From positions 372,001 through 436,000 of the forward strand of contig NZ_JAHYBZ010000007.1 in assembly GCF_019430885.1 (NCBI RefSeq): 64,000 bases of DNA. Reading direction: 5' to 3'. The translations under genes were made by a program, and so were the position numbers. Below the pieces are notes generated by a model. The model was not told the origin of the DNA. It made no database searches and worked only from the letters and a program-made list of their open reading frames with translations. Shown here piece after piece: positions 1 through 8,652 of the stretch. How positions within the stretch are numbered: the stretch's first letter is position 1; the number at the start of each line of letters is the position of its first letter. The DNA is from Roseomonas alba (GTDB lineage Bacteria > Pseudomonadota > Alphaproteobacteria > Acetobacterales > Acetobacteraceae).

Positions 1-252
1 CACGACCAGCGGCACCGCAGGCTGGCACCATGACCGAGGCGGAGCCCGGCGGCAACGGGGTGCCACACCGCGGGATCCTCCTGCGCCTCAATCCTGTCGC
101 CGCGTCCCGCTTGGGAGCGACACGCCCCTGCGGGGCGGGCCACACTACTAGGTCGGCGCCGCGGACAGGCTCGCGGCGCCGATGGCTTCCCGCCTCCATC
201 GGTGGAAGTGCCAGCTGGTGATTCAACCCGCGCTGATGCCCTGATCGCCCGC

Positions 253-561
253 TCAGGAGCGGAGGCCAGCCAGGAACGGTCCAGCCGCCTGCACCGCCGC
301 GGCGCACCCCGGAGTCGCCTCCGCGACGATCACGACGCCATCGCGGAAGCCGATCAGCACGCCCGCGGCGGTGGTGATCCCCCACCATGGGTCATCGGCC
401 GCGCGCGCGGCGAGTGCCGGACCCGCCTCCGAGGTGCAGCGCGTCACGTCGGCGACGACCGATGGCGATGCGCCTGCCGCCTGCAGCCGCGTGCTCCATT
501 CCGCCTGCATCGGCTCGACTACCAGGCTCATCAGCAGCCAAAGAAAGAAGTCCCGAATCAT
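253..561 (-). CDS. Small secreted protein of unknown function
   Basis: A 102-residue protein that begins with a signal-peptide-like segment (positive Arg3, hydrophobic core at residues 5-15, plausible cleavage after the Ala of MQA at about 20). The mature part has two cysteines (about 42 and 84), so a periplasmic disulfide is possible. A good ribosome site, TGGAGAAG, lies about six bases before the ATG, which supports this start. The start overlaps by four bases the stop of an upstream open frame at 558-1073 that I regard as a remnant. I do not recognise the family; the signal peptide and ribosome site are the only evidence that it is real. Confidence 0.55.
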   Translation of the reverse strand: MIRDFFLWLLMSLVVEPMQAEWSTRLQAAGASPSVVADVTRCTSEAGPALAARAADDPWWGITTAAGVLIGFRDGVVIVAEATPGCAAAVQAAGPFLAGLRS

Positions 562-1073
562 CGCATCTTCTCCAGATTGTTGGTTTGGCCGGTGTGGTCG
601 GCACGCCCGACGCGCGGAACCTGCCGACGTCGTGTTCGTTGCCCGCGAAGACCCGCATCGGCGCGCCCGTCCTGAGCAGAAGCACCGCGAAAATGGAGCG
701 CACGCGGTCGCCCAAGGTCAGTCCGAGAACGATGCAGCCGGCCGACAGGCTGAGGCTCTCGCGCATTCCGCTCCGGGCGTGCAGCGCCCCGAGGTCGACG
801 ACCGGCAGGCCAATGACGCTTGCCATGAAGGCGCGCCGCGTCCAGGCAGGCTTGCCGGGTCCAGTTGCCGACCAGGATCGAGTCGCAGCAGTCCATGTTG
901 AAACCGGGCTCCATGTGCGGGCGCGACGGTCCGACATGACGCTGCATATCGCGCCAGAGGAACCCGGGTACCGTCTTGCGGCATACATCGCCGTGCCTGA
1001 ACCGCCAGGCAAGCGCGGGCACGCCCGCCGCGTGCGGTTCCGCACGGTCTCGGCCGGAGCCGGATTGAACCAC
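558..1073 (-). pseudogene. Degenerate minus-strand reading frame
   Basis: An open frame of 171 codons whose composition (Arg/Gly/Ala-rich, low in hydrophobics) does not look like a healthy protein. Part of it (about residues 48-85) aligns without gaps to a frame on the plus strand near 12.9 kb: both contain a DSIL core followed about 15 residues later by ARLHG. The conserved spacing suggests that both derive from one coding sequence now decayed. A competing frame over the same DNA has a hydrophobic stretch, so I cannot say which frame was used. Confidence 0.3.
816..1045 (-). repeat. Copy A of a 230-bp diverged inverted repeat
   Basis: Read on the minus strand, this stretch aligns end to end, almost without gaps, with 12775-13003 on the plus strand. 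Both begin GTGCGGAACCGCACG and end near CTTCATGG. Shared blocks include ACTCGATCCTG, CGGCGATGT and TGGAGCCCG. The two copies flank the Crp/MgtC/Mrp segment in opposite orientation. Origin is unknown: a decayed gene or an old mobile-element end. Confidence 0.6.
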
Positions 1074-1206
1074 GCACCAGCAGTCCGGATGTACACCGTG
1101 TTAGGTCCGGGTGCCTCTGACGCCGATCCGAACGCTGGGGCGGCGTGATGTCGGACCTTCACCTTGCGCGTCCGACCAACGGGCGCCAGAGACGGAGACG
1201 CCGACC

Positions 1207-1530
1207 ATGACCGCCGACGCCCGCCCCCCGATCGCTTCCACGCCGACCGCCGTCACGTGTCGCCACCAGGCCTTGCGGGAGGGATACCGGCTGTTCCCCA
1301 CGCGGCTCTCGTTTGAGCGAAGCGCGCTGCAATCCAGCGATAAGCTGCCTGAAGACTTGGCCTCTCTCACTTGGCTCCTGTCGCGGCTCTGGCTTCACCA
1401 TTCGGCGCTGGAGCGCCGGATCGCGGAGGCGGCGGCGAGACCGCGGCCCGACGCCGCCGCACTCGGCGCTCTTAAGCGCGAGCGCCTGGCCGTGCGCGAC
1501 CGCATCGCCGCCCTGGAGCGCGGCATCTGA
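1207..1530 (+). CDS. DUF465 (YdcH-like) small protein
   Basis: A 107-residue protein. The C-terminal half (about 60-106) is a helical hairpin of the DUF465/YdcH type: a helix with HHSALERRI, a linker, then LKRERLAVRDRIAALE. The family is common in alphaproteobacteria and has no settled biochemical role. The start chosen has a GGAG-type ribosome site eight bases upstream; a longer in-frame extension exists but carries none. It precedes the Crp/Fnr gene by about 100 bases on the same strand, so co-transcription is possible. The family call rests on the second half only; the N-terminus is unassigned. Confidence 0.65.
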   Translation: MTADARPPIASTPTAVTCRHQALREGYRLFPTRLSFERSALQSSDKLPEDLASLTWLLSRLWLHHSALERRIAEAAARPRPDAAALGALKRERLAVRDRIAALERGI

Positions 1531-1632
1531 GGGACCGCCTCCCGTCCTCGCCGCCATCGAAACCAACACTTCCCGGTTGCGCGAAAGGCCATCGCACGGA
1601 ACACTACCCGCCGCAGCCGGTTAAGGAACGCG

Positions 1633-2361
1633 GTGGACAAGGAACGCCTCGCGCCGGGCCTCGGGCGACTTGCCTTCTTCAGGGATGCGGACGCCGCGAC
1701 GCTCGCCCGTGCGGAGGCTGCGTCGCGGGTCGTGCGAGTCGCTGCCGGCGAGCTAGTGCTCGACTTCGACTGCCCCTCCACCGAGGTGCGCGTGGTCCTG
1801 CGTGGCGGGCCGCTGCGGGTCCTCATGCGATCGAGCGGGGGGCGGGAGAAGATCGTGGCCGAGGTGGGCCCGGGCGCCTTCGTGGGCGAGCTGGCAGCCT
1901 TCGCGGGCCCCGCCGTTTCCCCCTCGGCTGGCATTCACGCCCTCCATCGCGCGGTGATTGCGGTGATGCCGGGCGACGCCTTCGTGGAACTGATCCTGGC
2001 TTCGCCACCGCTCGGGCGGCGGCTGATCGCGCTGCTGGCGGAGCGGGTGCGGAGCCAGAACCGACGCCTACTCGAATACGCCGTGCTGCCGACGCGGCAG
2101 CGACTCTGCGCCGAGTTGCTTCGTCTTGCGCGGCCTCGCCCGCCGGAGGCAGGAGGAGGTCTTGCAATCTCGCCGCCGCCGGCCCGGCCCGAACTCGCGT
2201 CGCGGATCGGGGCGCGACGCGAGGCGGTGTCGCGTGAATTGGCGGACCTCGTCCGTCTCGGCCGCCTCCGGGTCGGGCCGCGCGCCATTGTCCTGCTGGA
2301 TGAGGCGGCGATTCGGGCCGACGTCGAGGCAGCGATGGAAGCCGCGAAGCGCTTGGCGTGA
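1633..2361 (+). CDS. Crp/Fnr-family transcriptional regulator
   Basis: A 242-residue regulator with an N-terminal cyclic-nucleotide-binding-type beta barrel (about 10-125; GPGAFVGELAAFAG is the typical phosphate-cassette region) and a C-terminal winged helix (about 145-225; RIGARREAVSRELADL is the recognition region). There is no N-terminal cysteine cluster, so it is not a classical oxygen-sensing Fe-S Fnr; the ligand cannot be read. It starts with GTG, preceded by AAGGA at a good distance. Being next to Mrp, Usp and MgtC-type genes, it plausibly controls a stress or anaerobic regulon, but that is inference from position. Confidence 0.88.
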   Translation: MDKERLAPGLGRLAFFRDADAATLARAEAASRVVRVAAGELVLDFDCPSTEVRVVLRGGPLRVLMRSSGGREKIVAEVGPGAFVGELAAFAGPAVSPSAGIHALHRAVIAVMPGDAFVELILASPPLGRRLIALLAERVRSQNRRLLEYAVLPTRQRLCAELLRLARPRPPEAGGGLAISPPPARPELASRIGARREAVSRELADLVRLGRLRVGPRAIVLLDEAAIRADVEAAMEAAKRLA

Positions 2362-2372
2362 GAGTTTGTGAA

Positions 2373-2432
2373 TGAATGTCCGACCGGTGGGAAATCGTCC
2401 GGAAGATGGTGAGCGATATCAACGGACATTCA
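2373..2432. repeat. 10-bp inverted repeat downstream of the Crp gene
   Basis: TGAATGTCCG at 2373-2382 is matched by its exact reverse complement CGGACATTCA at 2423-2432, separated by 40 bases. It begins 11 bases after the Crp/Fnr stop. It could be an old insertion end, an operator pair or an RNA stem; no T-tract follows, so a Rho-independent terminator is unlikely. From here to 2668 I see no gene. Confidence 0.45.
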
Positions 2433-2668
2433 GGTGACCTGCCCCTCTAGAAGCGGTACGCCGGCGATGTAGTCCGGTGGCAGCGTGAGAGCCATCGGGC
2501 GAGGCGGCCAGGCACGAGGCGGTTCATGGCCATGCGCAGAAAGCCTATGTGCGATGCTGCACGGCTACTCGGAGCCGCGGACGGCGCGCCGTGCCCGTCG
2601 TCCCTCGGCGGATCAGGCGGGGCGGTCTATCGTCGCGTGGGCGGACAGTTTCGGCCGGAGGGACGGAC

Positions 2669-3136
2669 ATGGCGACGAGAGAGACGGCGCGGCCGGGGGT
2701 GCCGCGCCTTGTGCGCGCGCACGATCTGCCCGCCCCGTCGCAGCGCGGCGGGCCACGCGGGCCGCGGAGCCACGACCGCCCGACCATGCCGGCGACGGTC
2801 GACTCCCTCCGGGGCACCGGCCCGACCACCGCGATCACCAGCGGCCGGCAGGTCGCGGTGTTCATCGCCGTCGGTCACCGCCCGGCCGAGCGCGTCGGCG
2901 TCCACGCCGCGCCACGCGCCACCCGCTTCGAGACTCTCGAACCGATCCGCCATGACGTGCGCCGCCGCGTCGGCGGCTTCGCCGAGGGTGTCGCTCGCGG
3001 GCTCGCGCTTCCCCGCGACCACGCCGGCCAGGACATGGCCGACGACTTCCATGAGGATTTCCGCCTCGCCGGAATCGGGCGCTCGCCCGCCTTCGGCCGC
3101 AAACCCGAGGGCAACGCCTGCCGGGCCAGCCGATGA
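2669..3136 (+). pseudogene. Integrase-core (rve) transposase remnant
   Basis: The frame still shows the order of an IS3/IS481-type DDE integrase core: VAVFIAVGH (normally ending in Asp-His), RFETLEPIRHDVRR, then LPRDHAGQDM (normally an HDHGSQYM-like block) and GRKPEGN close to the end. The first catalytic Asp is Gly here and the second motif is altered. The N-terminal DNA-binding region and the C-terminal part after PEGN, which would carry the catalytic Glu, are missing. It is therefore a dead fragment. Its 3' end overlaps the start of the MgtC gene by four bases, so MgtC may have landed beside it or taken over its translation. Confidence 0.7.
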
Positions 3137-4422
3137 ACCAGGAGGCGCTGATCCTGTTCAATCTCGCCGAAGCGCTGGGGATCGGCCTCCTGATCGGGGC
3201 CGAGCGCGAGCAGCGCATGTCGCCCGACGTCAAGTCTTTGGCCGGGATCCGGACATTCGCCATCACGGCGCTTCTGGGCGCCGTTGCGCAGCAGGCCGGC
3301 GGTGTCATCCTGCTGGCCACCGTCATCATCAGCGTCATGATGCTGGCTGGGCTGGCCTACTGGCGCGACAAGTCAGAACACATCGGCCTGACCACCGAGG
3401 TCGCCCTGGTGATGACCGTGTTGCTGGGCGGGTTGTCGGTGACGCATCCCGTGGTGGCCGCCGGGACCGGGGTCGTGGTGGCGGTGCTTCTGGCATCGCG
3501 GGCCTATCTGCGCGGCTTCGTGCGGTCGGTGATGACCGAGCAGGAATTGCGCGATGGGCTCTTGCTGGCGGCCGCCACGCTCGTGGTGCTGCCGATCCTC
3601 CCGAACCGGACCTTCGGCCCCTACGGCGTGCTGAACCCCTATCTGATGTGGTCGGTCGTGATCATGGTCATGGTCATCGCCGCAGCCGGCCATGTGGCGG
3701 TGCGGCTCTACGGGGTGCAATACGGACTGGCGCTGACCGGTTTCGCCTCGGGTTTCGTCTCCAGCACGGCGACGATCCGTGACATGGCCCGGCGGACGCG
3801 CACGGCACCGGCACCGATCCGGGGGGCGACCGCGGGGGCATGTCTGTCCTCGCTCTCGACGGTCGTCACGATGTCGATGGCGCTGGCGGCGACCAGCCTG
3901 GCCACGCTGAACGCGATGGCGCTGCCACTGCTGGCTGGAGGTCTTGCGGCAGCCCTTTACGCCGCGCCCTGGGCGGTTGCGGCCTTGCGCGCGCCGTCGC
4001 CCTTCGCTGAGAACCCACCGCCAGGCCAGGGCGCCACCCCGGTCGTGCAGCCGCGCGCGATCAGCCTGACCGGGGCGCTGGCCTTTTCGGCGGCCCTGGC
4101 CGTGATCATGCTGGCGTCCACCGCCGTGCAGCAGGAGTTTGGGCTGAATGCCATGGTCGCGGCCGCCGCGCTGGCCGGCATGGTCAACACGCAGTCGGCG
4201 GCAATCTCGGTCGCGCTGATGGTCGGGGCGGGCCAGATCGCGCCGCAGGACGCGGTGCTGCCGATCCTTGCGGCGATCAGCACCAACACCGGCGTCCGGG
4301 TCGTCCTGGCCGTGACGCTCGGGCGCGGCGGCTTTGCCGGCCGGGTGGTGCCTGGGCTCATTCTTGGCCTGGCGGCGGCCTGGGCGGCGTTCCTGCTGCC
4401 GGTTCCGGCGGCGCTGCCCTGA
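3133..4422 (+). CDS. MgtC/SapB-DUF4010 family inner-membrane protein
   Basis: A 429-residue polytopic membrane protein. Residues 1-140 match the MgtC/SapB N-terminal domain (GLLIGAEREQR, then SLAGIRTFAI), and the rest is the DUF4010 domain, with about 10-12 hydrophobic segments in all. DUF4010 relatives are inner-membrane proteins often near ion-transport genes; the transported species is unknown. MgtC itself is linked to magnesium limitation and to F-ATPase control, which should not be transferred blindly. The start ATG overlaps the integrase remnant. The Mrp operon follows after a 415-base gap that contains a terminator-like hairpin. Confidence 0.85.
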   Translation: MNQEALILFNLAEALGIGLLIGAEREQRMSPDVKSLAGIRTFAITALLGAVAQQAGGVILLATVIISVMMLAGLAYWRDKSEHIGLTTEVALVMTVLLGGLSVTHPVVAAGTGVVVAVLLASRAYLRGFVRSVMTEQELRDGLLLAAATLVVLPILPNRTFGPYGVLNPYLMWSVVIMVMVIAAAGHVAVRLYGVQYGLALTGFASGFVSSTATIRDMARRTRTAPAPIRGATAGACLSSLSTVVTMSMALAATSLATLNAMALPLLAGGLAAALYAAPWAVAALRAPSPFAENPPPGQGATPVVQPRAISLTGALAFSAALAVIMLASTAVQQEFGLNAMVAAAALAGMVNTQSAAISVALMVGAGQIAPQDAVLPILAAISTNTGVRVVLAVTLGRGGFAGRVVPGLILGLAAAWAAFLLPVPAALP

Positions 4423-4837
4423 TGACCCGCCAGCCGCCGGAGGCCGTACGCGGCTGCGTCGCGGAACCGTCCGCTCTCCCGCTGATGCCGCCGCGAGGCC
4501 CCGGCCGTGACGACGGTCGCTGCGCGACGACGATCCGCGTCGCCGCAAGCGCAAGCCGACCCTGGCTGGCCCGTTCGACCTCCGATTGTCGCGACCGGCG
4601 GCCGACCCGCTGCGTCGCGATGGCGCGCGAGGTCCCGGTGGTCGCCGGCCAGCATCGGCGGCTCAGGGCGGCATGGCAGAAACCCGCCGGGCGCGGTATG
4701 CTGTGCCGCTATGCGGTCCGATGAGCCTTCTGCGGGGAGGCAAGCGCTGCCCACGGGCGCTTGCCTGTTTTCCGGTTGTCGGAATCCTGGAAAGTACTGT
4801 TATCCGACCCGCCACCCACAAAGGCACTCGAGAGACG
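4423..4837 (+). other. Intergenic region between MgtC and Mrp genes
   Basis: Open frames cross this 415-base stretch, but none has family resemblance or a ribosome site, so I see no gene. It holds a terminator-like hairpin (listed separately) and, downstream of it, the presumed promoter and leader of the Mrp operon. The last 60 bases are slightly less GC-rich than the surroundings. Confidence 0.5.
4738..4771 (+). terminator. Rho-independent-like terminator before the Mrp operon
   Basis: A perfect 10-bp stem, AGGCAAGCGC at 4738-4747 with GCGCTTGCCT at 4757-4766, has a nine-base loop and is followed by GTTTT. It would end transcription from the MgtC side and separate it from the Mrp operon starting at 4838. 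The T-tract is short, so efficiency is uncertain. Confidence 0.6.
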
Positions 4838-5335
4838 ATGCGGCTTGCCTCAGCTCTGAACCGGTCGGTTTTTTTTGCGCTGCTTTGGGTCACCCTGACG
4901 GGTGGATCGGCGGATGCGCTGATCTATGGCGGGCTTGCGGTTGCTGCTGCGACGCTGCTCAGTCTGCGACTGTATCCCGCGGACCAGCCTGGCATCGTGC
5001 TCTGGCGGGTGGCGGGGTTCCTGCCGCGTTTCCTGGCGGACGCCTTCATGGGTGGACTCGATGTCGCGCGGCGTGCCCTCGACCCCCGCCTGCCGATCGC
5101 GCCTGGGTGGGTGCGCGCTCAACTCACCAACCGGAATGAAGCGGCCGGTGTCCTGCTGGGCGGGGTGGTCAGCATCCTGCCCGGAAGCCTCGCGGCGGGG
5201 CCCGGTGACGCGGAGATGGACGTCCACCTTCTCAACGTGACGCGATACTCCGCCGACGGGATGCAGGCCGATGAACGCCGGGTTCTTGGCCTGTTCGACC
5301 GGCGCATCGACAGCCACAATGTCGCGAATGGCTGA
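4838..5335 (+). CDS. mrpE: Mrp antiporter subunit MrpE/MnhE
   Basis: A 165-residue membrane subunit of the Mrp (Mnh/Sha) multisubunit cation/proton antiporter. Two or three hydrophobic segments lie in the first 70 residues, followed by the conserved soluble region with GVLLGGVVSILPGSLAAG and DVHLLN. The length is normal for MrpE. It opens an eight-gene operon and overlaps mrpF by eight bases. I chose the ATG in front of the membrane segments because the upstream in-frame extension reads like random GC-rich sequence. MrpE is an accessory subunit; it does not itself carry the proton path. Confidence 0.9.
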   Translation: MRLASALNRSVFFALLWVTLTGGSADALIYGGLAVAAATLLSLRLYPADQPGIVLWRVAGFLPRFLADAFMGGLDVARRALDPRLPIAPGWVRAQLTNRNEAAGVLLGGVVSILPGSLAAGPGDAEMDVHLLNVTRYSADGMQADERRVLGLFDRRIDSHNVANG

Positions 5336-5606
5336 CTGGTTCACCCTTGCGGCCGTCTTCCTGCTTCTGAGCGTCGCGGTCGCGCTGGTGCGCTGCTGGC
5401 GCGGGCCCGGTCCGGTGGAGCGGATCATGGCCGCCCAACTGGCCGGCACCGGAGTTATCGGCGTGGCGGTCGTCCTCGGCGCGGCACGGCGCGATGCGGC
5501 GATGCTGGACGCGGCGCTGATCGGCACGCTGCTGGCCGCCGTCGCGGTGACCGCCTTCGCGCGCAGCGCCGCCAGGCCCGGCGACCGGCCGGACGGCAGC
5601 GGATGA
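5328..5606 (+). CDS. mrpF: Mrp antiporter subunit MrpF/MnhF
   Basis: A 92-residue protein with three transmembrane helices, the usual MrpF layout: an N-terminal helix, then GPVERIMAAQLAGTGVIG and a final helix before a polar tail. The ATG lies inside the end of mrpE and the stop overlaps the mrpG start by four bases, so translation is coupled on both sides. An ATG nine bases earlier is also possible. It is a small structural subunit of the membrane complex. Confidence 0.88.
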   Translation: MADWFTLAAVFLLLSVAVALVRCWRGPGPVERIMAAQLAGTGVIGVAVVLGAARRDAAMLDAALIGTLLAAVAVTAFARSAARPGDRPDGSG

Positions 5607-5914
5607 GCTTGACCGATCTGGCGGTTCTGGCGCTGCTGGGCGCGGGGCTGGCCTTCTATGGGGCAGGCTCGCTGGGTCTCCTGCGCTTTCCTGACACCGC
5701 CTCGCGTTTGCATGCGCTGACCAAGGCCGACAACCTCGGCCTGGGGCTGGTGGCGCTGGCGGCGGCGCTCCACTGGGGTTCGCTGGCGGTGGCCGCCAAG
5801 ATCGCGCTGGTCTGGCTGTTCGCGGTGATCGCGGCCGGCATCACCTCGCAACTGCTGGCCCGGCAGGCCCGCCTGGACGGGACCCGCAGCCATCGGGACG
5901 GCGTCCAGCCATGA
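5603..5914 (+). CDS. mrpG: Mrp antiporter subunit MrpG/MnhG
   Basis: A 103-residue, three-helix protein with the family signature LLRFPDTASRLHALTKADNL at about 25-44 (the D-x-x-x-R-x-H-A pattern of MrpG). Starts and stops overlap the neighbours by four bases (ATGA). It completes the E-F-G block of small subunits, here placed first in the operon instead of last as in the textbook A-G order. Confidence 0.9.
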   Translation: MSLTDLAVLALLGAGLAFYGAGSLGLLRFPDTASRLHALTKADNLGLGLVALAAALHWGSLAVAAKIALVWLFAVIAAGITSQLLARQARLDGTRSHRDGVQP

Positions 5915-6885
5915 CCGGCGCCTTCGACATCATCCTGTGCCTGATGATCCTCGGCGCGGCGGGCATCGCGCTTTTCGTGCGCGACGCGCTGGCGGCCATC
6001 GCCTTCTTCATCGCCTTCGGCAACCTCCTGGGTCTGGCCTGGCTGGGGCTCGATGCGGTCAACGTGGCGCTGGCCGAGATCGCGCTCGGCGCCGGGGTCA
6101 CCGGGGTCCTTCTGATCCTGGCCCGGGCGCGGCTTCTGGCGCTGGGCGATGACGCGACCTGCGCCGATACGTCCGCGTGGCTGCGGGCGGGCGCCCTTGC
6201 GGCCTGCGCGGGCTTCGTGCTGCTGCTGGCTGCGGCGGTGCTGTCGATCCCGCCGGAAAGCGGGCTTGACCGCGCGGTCGCACCGCTGATGCCGGGGCTT
6301 GGCATCGAGAACCGGGTGACCGGTGTCCTGCTGGCCTTTCGCGCCTATGACACGCTCCTGGAAAGCTTCGTGCTGCTGGGTGCGCTGGTCGCGGTCTGGT
6401 CGTTGGCGCCCGCCGGGGTCTGGCCGGGCCGTCCGGCTGATCTCGGCATGGCCGATGGGCCGATGCGCCGGGTGGCCGGCAGTTTCGGGCGGTTTCTGCT
6501 GCCGGTGGCGCTGGTGATGGCGACATATCTGGTCTGGGCCGGATCGGACGTGCCGGGCGGAGCTTTTCAGGCCGGCACCGTTCTTGCGGGCGGGCTGATG
6601 GTGTCGGCGATAGGCGGCGCGATCGGCCTGCCGCGCAGCGACCTTCCGGGGCTGCGGGTGGCGCTGGTCCTGGGACCGCTGGTGTTTCTGCTGATCGGCC
6701 TGGCCGGAACGGGGTTCGGCGGCTTTCTGGTCTATCCTCAAGGGCTGGCCAAGGCGGCGATCCTTGCGATCGAATACTCGCTGGCCCTTTCGATCGGGGC
6801 GACGCTGGCGCTGCTGGTGGCAGGGCCCAATGTCATCGGGCCGGCGGGCCCCGCTGGTGGCGCCGGCAGGAACAGCGGTTGCTGA
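5911..6885 (+). CDS. mrpB: MrpB with fused N-terminal MbhD/DUF4040-type domain
   Basis: A 324-residue membrane protein made of two parts. Residues about 1-80 form a three-helix MbhD/DUF4040-like unit (ALAAIAFFIAFGNLLGLAWL, then AEIALGAGVTGVLL), which in canonical Mrp systems belongs to the C-terminus of MrpA. Residues about 130-310 are the MnhB domain (LVWAGSDVPGGAFQAGTVLA and GGFLVYPQG are typical). This fusion explains why no full-length MrpA is present. It overlaps mrpG by four bases; mrpC follows after ten bases. Confidence 0.85.
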   Translation: MTGAFDIILCLMILGAAGIALFVRDALAAIAFFIAFGNLLGLAWLGLDAVNVALAEIALGAGVTGVLLILARARLLALGDDATCADTSAWLRAGALAACAGFVLLLAAAVLSIPPESGLDRAVAPLMPGLGIENRVTGVLLAFRAYDTLLESFVLLGALVAVWSLAPAGVWPGRPADLGMADGPMRRVAGSFGRFLLPVALVMATYLVWAGSDVPGGAFQAGTVLAGGLMVSAIGGAIGLPRSDLPGLRVALVLGPLVFLLIGLAGTGFGGFLVYPQGLAKAAILAIEYSLALSIGATLALLVAGPNVIGPAGPAGGAGRNSGC

Positions 6886-6895
6886 GGCCGGCTTC

Positions 6896-7213
6896 ATGGT
6901 GACGGGGCATGTCTACGCCCTGACCGGCGCGATCCTGGCCGGTCTGGGTCTTTTTGCCTTCATCATCCTGCGCCATCCGTTGCGCCAGCTGCTTGCGATC
7001 AACGTGGTCGGGGCAGGCATCTTCCTGATCCTGGGCGGTCTGGGCCGAGGACCCGACGCGACCGATCCATTGCCGCAGGCGCTGGTCATCACCGGGATCG
7101 TCGTGGCCGTTGCGCTGACCGCCTTCGGCGCGGCGATGATCGTGCGGCTGGCCGAGGCGCGCGCGGCGACGAACGCCGCCACACGGCCCGACGGCGGAAA
7201 GCCCGTGCCATGA
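6896..7213 (+). CDS. mrpC: Mrp antiporter subunit MrpC/MnhC (NuoK-like)
   Basis: A 105-residue, three-helix protein homologous to NuoK of respiratory complex I. Visible signatures are LRQLLAINVVGAGIFLIL in helix 2 and PQALVITGIVVAVALTAFG in helix 3. The longer upstream frame overlaps mrpB and is rejected. It overlaps mrpD by four bases. Together with the NuoL/M/N-like subunits that follow it should form the ion-translocating core. Confidence 0.9.
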   Translation: MVTGHVYALTGAILAGLGLFAFIILRHPLRQLLAINVVGAGIFLILGGLGRGPDATDPLPQALVITGIVVAVALTAFGAAMIVRLAEARAATNAATRPDGGKPVP

Positions 7214-8652
7214 GCCCGCTTGACCTTCTGGTGGCGGTGCCGCTCGGATTCATGCTGGCCGCCCTGCTGTCAGGGCGGGCCGCGCGCTGGCTGATCCTGC
7301 CGGCGGTGCCCGCGATGGCGGGGCTGGCGCTCTGGCTGGCACTGGTGCCGCCCGATGCGGCCTATCTGGTCGGTCACTGGGACTTGCCCTTGGGCATCCT
7401 TTTGCGCCCCGATGGGGTGGCGCGGCTTATGGTGGCGGCCACGGCGCTGGTGATCGGCGCGGTCGGGCTGCACGCGCTGGTCGATCCGCCGGAAAAGGCC
7501 GGCAACGCAGCCCAGGCCGAGACCTTCTGGCCGCTGATCTATCTGCTCTGGGCGGGGGCGAATGCGGGCTTTCTGACCACCGACCTGTTCAACCTCTACG
7601 TCACACTGGAGATGGTCAGCCTGGCCGCCGTGGCGCTGGCGGCGATGGGCTCGCTGGAGGCGGCGCTGCGCTATTTCATGATCGCGCTGGTCGGTTCGCT
7701 GGCCTACCTCCTGGGAGTGGCGCTTCTGGTGGGGCGCTACAACACCGTGGACGTCACCCTGCTTTCGCAGGTCGCACAGCCCGATCTGGCGACGATGCTG
7801 GCGCTGGGGCTGATGACGGCGGGACTTCTGATCAAGGCCGCGCTTTTCCCGCTGCATGGCTGGCTGCCGCCCGCCCACGCCGCCGCCCCCGCCCCAGCCA
7901 GCGCGCTGCTGTCGGCGATCGCGGTCAAGCTGGGATTTGTCATCCTGCTGCGGCTCTGGTTCGAGGCCTTTCCGGCCGTCACCGGCCCGACCGCGCTGCA
8001 TGTGCTGGGCGGGCCGGGGGCGCTGGCGGTGATCTACGGCTCGGTCCAGGCGATGCGGCAGCAGCGGCTGAAGGCGCTGGTGGCCTATTCGACGGTGGCC
8101 CAGGTCGGCTACCTGTTCCTCGCCTTTCCGCTGGTCGCAGGCGCGCCGGACCCGTCCGGTGCCTGGGCCGGGATGATGCTTCATGCGGTGGCGCACATGC
8201 TGGCCAAGGCGGCGATGTTCCTTGCCGCCGGGCTGATGCTGAAGGCCGCCGCCGGCGACCGGATCGGCGATCTCGGCGGGCTGGCGCAGGCGATGCCGCT
8301 GACGGTGACCGCCTTCGGCCTGGCAGCGGTGTCGCTGATGGGGTTGCCGCCCTCGGGCGGGTTCACCGGCAAGTTCCTGCTTCTGAACGCGGCGATCGCG
8401 CAGGGCGCCTTCCTTTATGCCGGCGTGATGATTCTGGGCGGTCTGCTGGCGGCGGTCTATTTTTTCCGGACGCTCTCGGCCTGCTTTGCCGCCGGGCCGG
8501 CGCCGCGTGAGCCTGCGACGCGCGGGGTTTGCACGGCGGCGCCGCTGGTGCTGGCGGGGCTGGCCATCGCCATGGGTTTCGGCGGCAGCGCGCTGCACAA
8601 TCTGTCGGCGATTGCCGCGCCCTGGGCCGCCCCGGGCGCGGCCGCGCCATGA
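7210..8652 (+). CDS. mrpD: Mrp antiporter subunit MrpD, first copy (NuoN/M-like)
   Basis: A 480-residue proton-antiporter subunit with about 14 helices. The helix-5 glutamate is present (TLEMVS, Glu134), as is the helix-7 lysine (LLIKAALFPLHGWLP, Lys209). These two residues are essential for proton movement in the complex-I/Mrp family, so this copy looks competent. Length and helix pattern are normal. Four-base overlaps couple it to mrpC before and the next antiporter-like gene after. Confidence 0.9.
   Translation: MSPLDLLVAVPLGFMLAALLSGRAARWLILPAVPAMAGLALWLALVPPDAAYLVGHWDLPLGILLRPDGVARLMVAATALVIGAVGLHALVDPPEKAGNAAQAETFWPLIYLLWAGANAGFLTTDLFNLYVTLEMVSLAAVALAAMGSLEAALRYFMIALVGSLAYLLGVALLVGRYNTVDVTLLSQVAQPDLATMLALGLMTAGLLIKAALFPLHGWLPPAHAAAPAPASALLSAIAVKLGFVILLRLWFEAFPAVTGPTALHVLGGPGALAVIYGSVQAMRQQRLKALVAYSTVAQVGYLFLAFPLVAGAPDPSGAWAGMMLHAVAHMLAKAAMFLAAGLMLKAAAGDRIGDLGGLAQAMPLTVTAFGLAAVSLMGLPPSGGFTGKFLLLNAAIAQGAFLYAGVMILGGLLAAVYFFRTLSACFAAGPAPREPATRGVCTAAPLVLAGLAIAMGFGGSALHNLSAIAAPWAAPGAAAP

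Noticed and set aside
2409..2422. Fnr-box-like sequence GTGAG-CGAT-ATCAA downstream of the Crp/Fnr gene
   Set aside because: Only eight of ten consensus bases match, and no gene start is positioned to use it.
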